A stretch of 26,088 nucleotides of DNA from Gnetum montanum (lineage: Eukaryota; Streptophyta; Gnetopsida; Gnetales; Gnetaceae): contig MNCI01029145.1 in the NCBI GenBank assembly GCA_015680685.1, positions 1,618 to 27,705 on the forward strand, read 5' to 3'. Below the pieces are notes generated by a model that saw only the letters and a program-made list of their open reading frames with translations, ran no database searches and was not told the origin of the DNA. This document shows positions 1 through 10,086 of the stretch, piece after piece. The stretch's first letter is position 1; each line of letters opens with the position of its first letter. Made by a program: the position numbers and the translations under genes.

Positions 1-1035
1 AAGCTATGGCATAGTTAGAAGAAAGATTGATTTTTGTGAGCCCTGAAATAGAATAGACTAAGAAATGTAGGGCTTTGGATTATTCCTACCTAGCTCTACC
101 AAACTTCAATGAAATAAACACTAAGGTAAACTATAACAGGGAACGAGTGTATAACGATTTTTTGTACAAATGGAGAGAACTTCTTAAGAGCTATATGACT
201 TAGCGAGAACAAAAAGAGAATTATTGCCATAGTATAAACATGGTTTCTTAGATAGGATGATGATGGTAGTTATGGAAATTATGAATGAAACTACTAGGAA
301 GAAGCTTGAATTGGAACAGGGCTTATTCTAGTGAGGGAGCTACATTAACTAGAATAATAAATTCGATAATAAAATCAAGTTTAGGTTGATCAAGGGCTAA
401 AGATATTCTTAAAAACCTTGATAGTGTTGAGCCAAATGGAATGAATCAAGCTATTAAAGTTCTTCTCAGTCATGAGAGGTTATCATAGCAATTATTGGTA
501 GAATAGCTGTAGATCCATATAATGAGAAAAATTTTGTCAAGAAACTAAATAGTTGTTCAATGAACTATAGTTATAGGAAGAAAATGTGAGGCATATTGAG
601 TTTTAATTTTTCTATCTATTGTAACTACTAGTAGCTAACATATAAAGCCCAAAGTAACAGTTAAATGGGGAAGGAGATTTTGAAAAAAGTTGGTAAAGAT
701 AATTTATAATGTCATTTTAAATAGGTTTTGTTGACCTCTTTTAGCTTTTATTTCTCAATTAGCATTCAAATTAAATAGCTTTCATTAATAATGTAGCTTA
801 AATATTTCATAACTATGTTCTAGCATGTAAGAGGTTTTAGGGAAAGTTATTTTCTCTTTAAGCTGAGGTTTTATTTATTCCTATCACTTTGGTTGAATGG
901 GATAGCTTCTTAAGTGTCGATTTTGAATCATTTTGACATAGAAGCAATGCTATTCTTGTATAATTTTGAGCTTTTCAAATAATTTCTCTATTCTATATTT
1001 TTGATCTTTTTAGCAAAACTTTTGTGACTCAAGTT
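1..1035. other. AT-rich flank with weak coding-like relic
   Basis: No gene is supported here. Roughly 200-600 on the + strand gives short open stretches separated by TAG/TGA codons (for example one that reads IKVLLSHERLS near 450-485 and another, in a different frame, near 512-580), which resembles a decayed coding sequence, but I do not recognise a family. From about 600 to 1035 the sequence is plain AT-rich DNA. It lies immediately outside the 5' LTR of the large + strand element, so it is the insertion site and is probably older repeat sequence. Confidence 0.35.
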
Positions 1036-1888
1036 TGATGAGTCACAGTTCTATCAGTTGCATCGACAAGGCCTTATTGACAAGGGCCCATTGACATAGT
1101 GTTTTCTTTTGGCTATAAATACATGCCAACTAGCCATATTTATGGAAATTGAGATTTTAATACTAGCAAAGCTTTTGCAGTTTGTTCATTTGAGAGTTAG
1201 AATTTTTCTCTTAAGTGCCTATAGTAGGAGTCATTGAGTGTACAGATCTTTATTTGAGCATTGTTATACCTAAGCATGATAGTGTATGTAGCAATAAAGA
1301 TGAGCTTTTTGATAAACCTTGTAGCATTCTAGATAGATTATATATTTTATTTATGCATTTAATGGTTTCAATTATTTATTAAATGTTTTTCAATATATAA
1401 GTTAATGAAGTAATTAAGCAAGATAGATTAAACACATAAATACAACCACTTTGACTATAACATGTAATCGCTTGGTAATCTTAGCAGCGTTATTGCTTAG
1501 TATGCCTAGTAGTGTAGCGCTTGGTTGTTTAGTAGTGGATATGTGGGTTCAAGACATGTACGAAGAGTGAGACCAGATGCTTATGTTAAGACTAGTTAGA
1601 CATAAGTTAATTAGTTAAATTAAATTAGTTAATCCAATTACTTTATCTCTCTTTAAATACCAAACCATAAAATATAAAATGATAAAAATTTGATGCCTTA
1701 ATTACACTTATCCATACTAGCGTATGTCACAAGTGTAATTGGAAAGACAATGATTGACTTTAAGGTAAGATTCACTTCCTAGAAGACTAGTGCACTAGAA
1801 ACTATAAAGTCCATAGAATTTAACTAGATCATGCATGAACACTTTGTGATTCATATGGTTGGATGTAGGGATACCTTGTCACTCATCA
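1036..1888 (+). repeat. 5' LTR of the large Athila-like element
   Basis: The 853-bp repeat matches 13158-14047 along its whole length. It begins TGATGAGTCAC and ends CACTCATCA just before the primer site. Inside are a U3 palindromic repeat array (1063-1099), a TATA box (1113-1120) and an AATAAA polyadenylation-type signal (1293-1298) about 180 bp downstream of the TATA box. In a stretch of about 230 bp compared by eye, roughly one position in five differs from the 3' LTR, mostly by transitions, which means an old insertion. Confidence 0.9.
1063..1120 (+). promoter_or_regulatory. LTR U3 14-bp repeat array and TATA box
   Basis: Two 14-bp units of the type TCGACAAGGCCTTA and TTGACAAGGGCCCA run from 1063 to 1090, followed by a partial unit TTGACATAG and then CTATAAAT at 1113-1120. 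This is the expected place for the retroelement promoter. The GGCC-centred units are near-palindromic, and the GGGCCC core resembles known plant TCP-factor sites, but that link is only an inference. The 3' LTR has three full units at the same position. Confidence 0.6.
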
Positions 1889-1889
1889 T

Positions 1890-1907
1890 TGGCACAATTG
1901 TTGGGGA
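1890..1907 (+). other. Primer binding site, tRNA-Asp type
   Basis: The sequence TGGCACAATTGTTGGGGA lies two bases after the 5' LTR end. From memory of plant tRNA-Asp, the complement of its 3' end is TGGCGCCGTTGCCGGGGA; 13 of 18 positions agree and four of the five differences are C-to-T or G-to-A changes. tRNA-Asp priming is typical of Athila-type elements. The position directly after the LTR fixes the LTR boundary and the + strand orientation. Confidence 0.75.
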
Positions 1908-2040
1908 CTTTGTTTGTTGAAATGTGCACTATGTAGGATTAATGAATATTATTTATATTGTTGGATGAACTCAAGGTCAACATCACTCACAACGACATAT
2001 AAAATACTAAGCACACTAATAGATTTATTCATTTTGCAAA

Positions 2041-4300
2041 ATGTCTTCTTTTTCCCATAGACATGAAGATGTTAAACCGTTGGTCCCATAGGAGTGCAAA
2101 CTGGTATATACTCATCCAGATAAGTATGTACTATACTTCACCTTCATCCTACAATAGGATGAATAGTTGCGATGGTGTGATATGGAGGGCAACATTGTCT
2201 TGCCCCTTGATCAATCTATGCCTAGGATGCTATTTCAAATCCTTAAAAATTTGGGCTGTGAATGGTTATGACACTTGGGACTACTATTCAACTAGAATAC
2301 AATCCAAGCGAGGTCAATGTGAGGAGAAGCTCCATGAGTCTACAAAGGGGAAACATTTCACTAATCCCTTGTTCCTACTAAATCAAGATGACAATGACGA
2401 TCCTCTCCTTGAAGGTACTTAGCATGAAGATTCTTCACCCCTTGTTATTGATAATGAGGGTGCAACCCTAAATCTACGATCCACTATTCATAAACTAGGT
2501 TTAGGAAAACGTGACAATCAAGGTAAGGACTCAGGCAAACATCACAATAGTAAGGGATCTAAGGATGGTGATCGTAATGAGAAAAAAAGTGGTGAAAAAT
2601 ACAGTAGTGGTGATGGTGGTCCACCTTCCTCTCCATCCTCTTCATTTGATTCCAAACATTCCTCTTCATTTGATGGTTCTCATAGAAGTCTTCATTGAAA
2701 TAATCGTGATGAAGGTGATCAATGAGAAAACAATGACCATGAACGACACCAAGATTGAAAAGGCCAAAATTATCATTGGCATCATCAATGCAGTGATGAT
2801 GATGAACCTCTATTGGTAACTCAAAGTATGCTTAACATTGTAGAGGTAGTTAGAATTCCAACTAGGTAGATAAAAGATAGTAGGATCAGGTGCTTAGACA
2901 TGAATAATATCCCAAGATTTGAGGGGGGATATAACTCTAATCCATAGACACATCTATAAGATTNGTTATACTCTTCTACACTTTTTCTTTTTAAAAGCTC
3001 ACCTTCTTCTTTTACTATTTACTCAATCAACCTCTAGATCTAATGAGCTCTTAATTTAGATAGTCTTCCTTCAGCATACACCCCAAGAGTTCTTCTAGTT
3101 TCTGCTTTGAGTCCATCTATGATGTGGTGAAGTTATTTCTTCTAAGAATAATCATGGCTATGGCATCTATGTAAGAGTGAATAACATCTACCCATGGTAG
3201 CATCTAAGGGTTCATGTGTTCCTTTTTTCCAACGTTGGATTTTCCTTCTCAAATAAGACAATCTAGAGTATGCTTAGTATTTTTCATTAAATAGCTCTAA
3301 CATGATACTCCATTTACGAGTGGATTCTGGTTCCAAGGACTAGTATCAGCTTTCAACTTTCTTAATGAGTGTCTTAGGGAAGATTTTGAGTTTTTCCATT
3401 CATNCACCAAAGAATCCAAAGAGAAAATTAGTGATCATAACCGCAGAAGATGAAAAGAAGCTAAATGTGCCTACCAAAAGAGGTAAGGGCAAAGCTGCAA
3501 CTATAGAAGAAGTTGTGGAAACTAACTCTAATGGTGAAACTGATTGTTACATTTTTCAATATGAACATCCAAATGGATGTTACCCTATGGTGTCACACTT
3601 ACAAGAGTCTTATATGTATGCATTAAATCCTTGACTAGCATGTAGGCAAGCACCTAGATGATTGCCTTATCCTCAAGGCAATCCAAGCCAGTTCCACTAA
3701 TAACAACAAGCTTACTACCTAAGTGTTGCTCCTCCACAACTGTATGAATAATACTAATAGTGGTACTAACCACAATCATGGTGAATGCCATTGCCAAAGT
3801 AGCAATACCCTTATAGGCAACCAGATTTATACGGGTACTATGTAAAGTAACCCATCTCCCCAAGAAGTTTTGCAAGTCATACTTTATTTCAACATCATTA
3901 TTACCCTCTAGAATAGCACCAAACACATTCATCATCTGCTCAAGGGGAAAACCCATATCCATATCATCCTCCACATCTATCTACACACACACCTCCACTT
4001 TCAACCTAGTTATCTCTTGCTCCATCCATGTAGGGTGAGATTCCTTCACAGCTGCAATAATGAAATGCTACAATGGATGTACATTCACAACCAGCTTTCC
4101 AACTGAGTGGTTTTGATAATCAACGTAGAAAAAGATCCTTCTTCCAACCTAGCAGTCCTCTCCAACCCTAACAACCTAGTCCAGCTAATCATCCTGCATC
4201 TCCAATACCTTCATCCTCTACATCAAATACCTTCAATTGTCCTTCAAACCAACTACCCCCTCAGATTCATACCATAATGCTAACTCATGTTGTTTCTAAT
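2041..4300 (+). pseudogene. gag polyprotein relic of Athila-like element
   Basis: Decayed capsid/nucleocapsid gene. An ATG at 2041 opens a frame (MSSFSHRHEDVKP...) that reads to about 2345 with stops; the frame then shifts, and from there a single frame runs to about 5180 through protease, broken only by in-frame stops. The 2450-2820 part is hydrophilic, rich in Asp, Ser, Gly, His and Lys. The motif NNIPRFEGGYNSNP near 2905-2945 fits the start of a plant gypsy Gag core. The central Gag core is found only on the minus strand of 2965-3403 (separate entry). After 3404 the frame resumes with a Lys-rich segment, then a Gln/Tyr/Pro-rich tail (about 3640-4250). I saw no clear CCHC zinc knuckle. The apparent ORF starting at 2063 is in the wrong frame for its first part. 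Confidence 0.75.
2965..3403 (-). other. Inverted gag segment bounded by single Ns
   Basis: The only two ambiguous bases I see in the window are at 2964 and 3404, exactly flanking this 439-bp block. Its + strand is not coding in any frame continuous with gag, but its minus strand encodes a Gag core: a WY-type motif (here a TGA, then Tyr) followed by SLEPESTRKWSIMLELFNEKY, then LRRKIQRWKKGT and IIDGLKAETRRTLG, matching in order the plant gypsy Gag pattern (WY.SL...W..L...F..KY...R...L, then F.DGL...TR..L). Reversing the block and counting each N as one base keeps the upstream and downstream gag frame exactly at both junctions (1 + 438 bases). It is probably a misoriented contig; a real inversion is less likely. 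Confidence 0.8.
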
Positions 4301-4660
4301 TGGATCAAGGCTAGCAAAATTCCCATGAAAAGATCTAACCTAGGAAGTCCACTCATTTACCTATAGATTAGTGGACATAAACCATGAAAAAATCTTCTTA
4401 ACTCTAGTTTTGAAGTTAATCTCATCTCCCATGACATGTACAAGGCCTAGAACCTACCACCTCTCAAGAAGAGCAACATCTATGTAGAATTGGCAAATCA
4501 GTCAATTACTATCCCTTTGGGCCTAATAGAGAACATTGTGACCATAGTTTTTGGGTGGTCCTATCCTGCTAATTTTTTGGTGCTCAAGGTTAAAAACTGA
4601 AAAAGTGACTTCCCCATCATTATGGGAAGAGCTTGATTAAGCATAGTCAACACACATATG
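4301..4660 (+). pseudogene. Retropepsin (aspartic protease) relic
   Basis: This is the protease domain of Gag-Pol, in the same frame as the 3' part of gag. The residues SSFEVNLISHDMY near 4403-4441 correspond to the family motif DSG.EVNLIS..LY; here the catalytic DSG is read as NSS at 4400-4408, which two G-to-A changes explain (D to N, G to S). Further on, ANFLVLKV and FPIIMGRA match the usual FLV.D.. and ..ILLGR.FL ends of the fold. Loss of the catalytic Asp means it is dead. Several TAG/TGA codons interrupt it. The stretch from 4660 to 5180 continues in the same frame as the spacer before RT. Confidence 0.7.
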
Positions 4661-5189
4661 TGCATAAGGAATCTTTATCTAGAAATATCCAAAGAAAATG
4701 AATTGGGCAAGATAGAGAAGAAGTGTGTTCCATGCATCATGTATAGTAATAACTGGTGCAATTGCATGTAAAAGATTTGGTCCATCAAAAGTACATACAT
4801 TAAAGCATGTAATCAGTGTGCACAAGAAATCAATATTCAAAGGTATCTATACACAACAACCATAAAATAGGAAGGCACCTAATGGCTGATAGCTGACTCA
4901 GATAGTAGCACATTATGCATGAAACCAACTAAGAGCCTAACATGTGCTTATGTTAAAGGCATAGACAAACTTGAATAAGTTCATTTCCAACTCTCTAATG
5001 AAGATGATGATACCTGTTAGGGAGAGTTGGCAAGCCCTGATAACTTCAAGTAGGAGCCTCTAGAACTAAAAAATTTACTAGCTGGTATGGAATATGCATT
5101 TTTAAACAATGGAAAATTCGTCATAATTAATGTCAAACTTGCTCCTAAAAAAAACAAGCTATTAAAAGTTGTTAAAAATGGCCAACATC

Positions 5190-6060
5190 CTTTGCTTGGT
5201 CATATCCTGAGCTAACAAGAATCCATCTAAAGATATGCCAGCATCGCATTTACACTAACCCAGCCATAAAGCCTAGAAGGTAGCCTTAGAGGCAATTGAA
5301 TCCCAAATTAAAGTAGATTGTCAAAGAGGAAATTGAACAACTCCTTAAGGTGGGGTTCATATATCCCATCACAAATAGTGAATGGGTTAGTCCACTTGTA
5401 ATTGTGCCAAAGAAGGATGGAAAATGATGAGTCTACATTGACTTCAAGATATTGAATATGGCAACATTTAAAGATCATTTTCCATTTCCATTTTTGGATC
5501 AAGTGTTGGACACCATATCCAAGCATTATTATTATAGCTTCTTGGATGGTTATAGTAATTATAACCAAATCCAAATTGTGCTAGAAGATCAAGCTAAGAT
5601 AGCATTCATGAGTCCCTAGGGAACTTTTGCATATTGTAAGATGCCATTTGGTTTGTGCAATGCCCCTACAACATTTCAATGCTTGGTCCTTAGTATCTTC
5701 CAATAGTAAATCAGTAGTGATGTGGAAGTCTTCATGGATGACTTTTCCACCTATGGAGATACATTTGAGAAATCCTTGGACTGCCTTGAGTAAGTATTAA
5801 AAAGATGTGTTAAAACAAACTTACAACTCAACTTGAAAAAGATCCATCTCATGGTCTAAGAAGGCATTGTGCTAGGGCACTGAATTTCACAAAAATGGAT
5901 TGAGGTGGACTTAGAAAAGATAAGGCTCATTCAAGAAATAACCCACTAGCCAAAGATAATTAAAGATGTTCAGTCATTCCTTGGACACACTGGTTACTAT
6001 TGAAAATTCATAGAGAATTTATCTAAGATCACAAAACTGTTGGTAGAGCTTACAAAGAAA
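5190..6060 (+). pseudogene. Reverse transcriptase relic
   Basis: RNA-dependent DNA polymerase domain of pol, in a frame shifted from protease at about 5180-5195. In order: AWSYPEL, a KEEIEQLLKVGFIYPI stretch, SEWVSPLVIVPKKDGK, DHFPFPFLDQVLDT, FLDGYSNYNQI (catalytic Asp codon at 5545), a GTFAYCKMPFGLCNAPTTF motif, and EVFMDDFSTYGDTF with the active-site FMDD at 5731-5742. Then come the thumb and connection (LKRCVKTNLQLN, EGIVLGH, QSFLGHTGYY). These match the Athila/Tat RT closely. Catalytic Asp residues are intact, but stops occur at 5425-5433, around 5620, 5706, 5884 and elsewhere, so it is a pseudogene. Confidence 0.92.
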
Positions 6061-6645
6061 TATGCATCTTTCATTTGAACCAACGAATGTGAACATGCAT
6101 TCCAATAGTTACAGAAGAAACTTTTAGAAACACTAATCCTACGAGCACTAGACTAGTCTAGACCCTTCGACATCATGACAAATGCATCTAACTACATCTT
6201 GGAAGTAGTGCTCATGAAAATGGATGATAAGAAATGCCCATACCACATCCACTATGTAAGAAAAAGCATTTTGAGAGAACAATTAAATTACACCACCACA
6301 AAAAAAGAACTAATGGCCATGATGTATGCTTTGGAAACTTTTAGGCACTATGTGCTTGGCTACAAAGTATTTGTGCACACAAACCATAGTACAATTCGCT
6401 TCCTCATGAACAAGCCAACGGTGAGCCCTCGTGTCATATGGCGGCTTGTGATCTTGCAAGAATTCAATATCATAATGGTAGATCAAAAAGGAACTGAGAA
6501 TGTGGTCTCTAACCACCTCTCTTGCTTAAGATGGGATAATAAAGAGGAGGAGAGCCTACTCTCTCATCAGTTTCCAAATGAACTCCTTTTTACAAAAGGA
6601 ATAAATGAACAAACACTCATAGAAATAAACATGGTTCAATGACAT
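6061..6645 (+). pseudogene. RNase H relic
   Basis: This domain degrades the RNA strand of the RNA:DNA hybrid and directly follows RT in the same frame. An open stretch from 6175 to 6642 contains FDIMTNASNYILEVVL (family FELMCDASDYA.GAVL), LNYTTTKKELMAMMYALE, KVFVHTNHSTIRFL (family V.TDH..L..L), LQEFNI and a GTENVVSNHLSCL tail (family G.ENVVADHLSRL), which is an Athila hallmark. Two catalytic Asp codons are now Asn (6181-6183 and 6382-6384), both G-to-A. The stop at 6643 falls inside pol, between RNase H and integrase, so it is not a natural end. Confidence 0.9.
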
Positions 6646-7972
6646 CCTCATCTATCTTCTCACTTAGGATATGCCACAAGATCTTGACCTTAGAAAGAAC
6701 CAACAATTTCTTCATCAGGCCAAATACTTTATGGAAAGCAACAAAGACCTCTACAAGGTTTGTGCAGATGGCTTGATTCATTGATGTGTCCTTGATGAAG
6801 ATTAACTACATGTTCTCTAAGATGCTCACCAAGGGTCTTGTGAAGGCTACTATGCAAGGAGATGCACAGCCATAAAAATAATGATGATAAGATAATATTG
6901 GCCTACAATTTTCAAGGATGCCCACCAATTTGTTTGACCTTGTAAATGTTGTCAATGAGATGGGGGGATGAACACTCGTATGGAAGGTCCTCAATAGTGG
7001 ATTCAACCATTGGAACCTTTTGACATATGGGGCATTAACTTCATGGATCCCATCACATCCATGTCTAATGGAAAGGCATATAGCAGTCGACTACTACACA
7101 AAATAGGGAGAAGAAGCAATCGTTAATGATTATACATCATCCACTACTCCTAAATTTATGCAACAAAGTATTGTAAATAGGTTTGGGATGCCACATTCAC
7201 TAATTTCTGATAATGGAAATCATTTCATAGGTGCCACTTTTAGAAAGTTAATGCAACACTTGGGAGTTGAATATAAATTAATAACACCCTACCACCCTTA
7301 AGCCAATGGTCAAGCAAAGGTAACCAACTGAGAGATCACAAATGTACTAATGCAGACCATTAGCAAATATAGGAAAGATTGAAGTACAAAACTTAGTGAT
7401 GCCATTTGGGCTTACTGTTCAATGTGGAAATTTCCTAGTGACTACTCTCTCTATGAGTTAGTGTATGGAAAACTTCCAATTCTCTCTATTCAATCCAAGC
7501 TCCATACACTCTCATTAGCATGTGATCTAAATCTTAACCTAAGTCAAGCATAGAAAGAAAGATTGATCAACCTGAATGTGCTAGATGAAAAGTGATTAGT
7601 GGCCCTATCTTTGAATGAGGTGCATAAGGCATTCAGTAAGTAACATCATGACCTAAGAATATGAAAGGTAAAACTTCAACCAGGAGATAAGGTCCTCTAT
7701 TGGAACCCCACATATGCACCTTAGAAGAAAAAATTTCAAACATTGTGGGAGGGATCTTATATAATTGATCAAACTGTTTCCTCTAGGGCCATGTTAATTT
7801 ACAAATCTAAAAGCCCAAAAAAAAGTACCTGGTTAACATCCAACAAGTAAAACCTTTCCTTGAACCAAGATAGGCTAGTGCAACTACCACCTTGATGAAT
7901 GGACAACCACATTCCATTTTTTCAATCTCCTCCTTCCAACCTAGTCATGGGGGGGATGGCCATCCATGCTAA
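6646..7972 (+). pseudogene. Integrase relic with natural pol C-terminus
   Basis: Integrase inserts the cDNA. The zinc-binding part (DAHQGSCEGYYA, then CKCC near 6940) is degraded. The core shows FDIWGINFMDP (first catalytic Asp now Asn at 7037-7039), then after a frameshift at about 7078 IAVDYYTK, SLISDNGNHFIGA (second Asp intact at 7209-7211) and a GQAKV motif where the third catalytic Glu is Lys (7317-7319). The segment PGDKVLYWNP and KKFQTLWEGSYII is the C-terminal GPF/Y-like module. The frame ends HGGDGHPC and TAA at 7970-7972. The minus-strand element at the right edge ends GDGHLC and stop at the same point, so this is the true end of pol in the family. Confidence 0.9.
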
Positions 7973-9549
7973 CAATCCATATGGCTTCTTAATTTTTCTA
8001 CCTTTTTTTCCATGTTTTTAATTTATGAGTTATTTATTTTACAAATTTTTTATTTTCAAAATTTTCTAAATTTTACATCATTGTTAGTACCTTTGAACCT
8101 TTCTTGATTATTTTACATTTATTATATATTTTACTTTGTTTTATTTTATTCAAGTGTGATATTTCCTCATTTTTTCTAATAAAATTACTTTATTACCATA
8201 AGACATAGTGTCACTGTTACTATTTACTAATGATGATTTATGCTTAATGTTTGATTTTTATTTTTGAATTCTGATGTTTAATGACTTTGACATGGTTTAT
8301 TTTTCATGGAATAGGCAGTGAGTCCACGTCATCCACCATACAATAAACTCTATGGTTTTTCTTGTTCTGGGAATTTGAGGTCCCTTCTATTAAAGAAACC
8401 TTTAATCAATTGGTGACCTTGGTAGTTCTAAAATTAGGAAGGATTCAAAGGTTTGTAAAGGATGTGACTTCAAGGGGACTCAATACTCTTCATACCCTTC
8501 TACTTTCTTGAGTGCTTTAGTGCTTTTAATGACTCCTTACCATTCCATTCCAAACACTGATAGGAAGTTAAATAAAGTCCTTAGATGGTGTGGTTCCCAT
8601 CCAAAAATCCAAAAAAAAAAAAATGATGGGAATTCAAAGAACATCCCTTAGACACAATAAATGAATAAGCCCTTGCATGGTGTGGTTTCCATTTCAAAAA
8701 AAAATGGTGGGAGCTCAAAGCACACCCCTTGAACAAATAAATGGTCTAAAGCACAAGCTATGGAACTTAAAATACATGAACCTATGCCTGAAATTCCCCT
8801 TTAACTAAGGCCCTCTCTCACTTCCTACTTCTCTCTTTTCTTCTCCTTATGGAATAGTGGTTGCTTTATGGAAGCACTCTCATGTCTTGTGTAAGTGGAT
8901 TGGTCTTAGAGTAGTGATGCGAAGTCACTAAAAGTAGCTGGTTTTGGTCTGGACTAAGGATGTATCTTCTCATGTCATTTTAAACACAAATTCCGTAAGG
9001 GACTTCTTATGACCTTAATTTGAAATTCCATTCCAACTTTTCTATCATCCATCAATGCTGCCATAACTCACCTTACTATTGGGTTCAATGTTATGCTCTA
9101 TGTCTTGGTCTGATGTGTTGGAATTCTTGGGTAGATTCTTTTTGGTTGGTCCTTAAATTTTCATGATCATTAATTGACTATGGGGTCCACAGACTTCTTA
9201 GTTGAGGTTATGCAAGGGCAACAAGGGCATAAGCTTGCTATGGGGATGACCCACATGCATTTCTTTTAGCTTGATTGGTTAAAGTTCTTCTTTACCTTAG
9301 ACATTGCTACAATCCTATCTTTCACATATTCCATTGTGTATTTCTATTAGTGCTCCTTAACCTTTTATTTCATTCATCCCTTGAATCATTTTTCTTCATT
9401 TTTCCAAATTTATGAGCTCCAACATCCTCTTCTCATATTTTCATGCTATTCTTACCCTTTTAATCTTTCATTTGATACCAATTTCATTAAAAACCTCTTT
9501 GTATTTTGCAAGTTTGACTAAAGTCAATAGTTTTCTACATTTTTCAACA
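7973..9549 (+). other. Non-coding block between pol and extra ORF
   Basis: There is no supported gene in this 1.6-kb AT-rich stretch; it holds T-rich runs and two A-rich runs (8608-8620 and 8695-8703). Several pieces are collinear with the minus-strand element: GCAGTGAGTCCACGTCATCC near 8315-8335 corresponds to 25388-25430 reversed, and CTAAGGCCCTCTCTCACTTC near 8807-8827 corresponds to about 24975-25005 reversed. Shared non-coding sequence means the region belongs to the element family and may carry an RNA-level function such as a long leader or splicing signals for the downstream ORF (inference). Confidence 0.6.
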
Positions 9550-9629
9550 ACTGCATCGACGAGGCCTCATCGACATAGTTGAGCATGTCAATGAGGCCTC
9601 ATTGACGTAGTGCAAAAATCCTATATATA
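9550..9629 (+). promoter_or_regulatory. Internal U3-like palindromes with TATA box
   Basis: Two palindromic units, TCGACGAGGCCTCATCGA at 9556-9573 (near-perfect) and GTCAATGAGGCCTCATTGAC at 9587-9606 (a perfect 20-bp palindrome), are each followed by CATAGT or GTAGTG, and a TATATATA box lies at 9622-9629. The LTR U3 has the same words (TGCATCGACAAGGCC, TTGACATAGTG) in the same order before its own TATA box. This is therefore a second, internal U3-type module about 460 bp upstream of the extra ORF start. A promoter for that ORF is my inference. Confidence 0.55.
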
Positions 9630-10086
9630 CTACCATACACTTAGAAATTTTTTGTCATTTGGCTCATAACACACAATGAGTTTTTGTAATTTTTCAGAGC
9701 CCAAAACCTTTTAAAGCCCTTAACTTTCCAACTATTTTTCTAAATCATTCCATTCCTTGACCCTGCACTTACCAAAGGTAAGCTCTTTATCTTAGGGACC
9801 ACAAACCTTAAGGTTTCCAATAAAATTTTTTAAAATTTTTTTAACTTCCCCAAATGGTTAGTAAACTTAACAATATACAAACATCAATGTTTTTCAAAAT
9901 TTAACCCTTCCAACAACCTCCAAGATTATTTATTAACAATAACACATGAATAAAATGATAACTGGAGTAATTAAATTAGCCATAATCACAACTTAGCCAA
10001 GTGTAAGTAGCCTTAAGAGATAAAGGTATCCCAATTGTTTCATGTTACATAATGGTTGCTAACCCATGGTCTTATTGTGATTATAG

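Noticed and set aside
1031-1035. AAGTT as target duplication of the large element
   Set aside because: The right flank 14048-14052 is ACCTT; three of five matches is not above chance for AT-rich DNA.
2511-2819. 102-codon + strand open frame rich in Met, Ile and Val
   Set aside because: The frame in phase with the rest of gag gives the Asp/Ser/Gly/His-rich sequence; this is the overlapping wrong frame.
3654-3974. 106-codon minus-strand open frame
   Set aside because: It lies opposite the Gln/Tyr/Pro-rich gag tail on the + strand, which explains the openness.
5308-5574. Minus-strand open frame across RT
   Set aside because: The + strand carries the conserved RT motifs here; the reverse frame is a shadow.
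6310-7006. Minus-strand open frames across RNase H and integrase
   Set aside because: Both are antisense to clear RNase H and integrase motifs.
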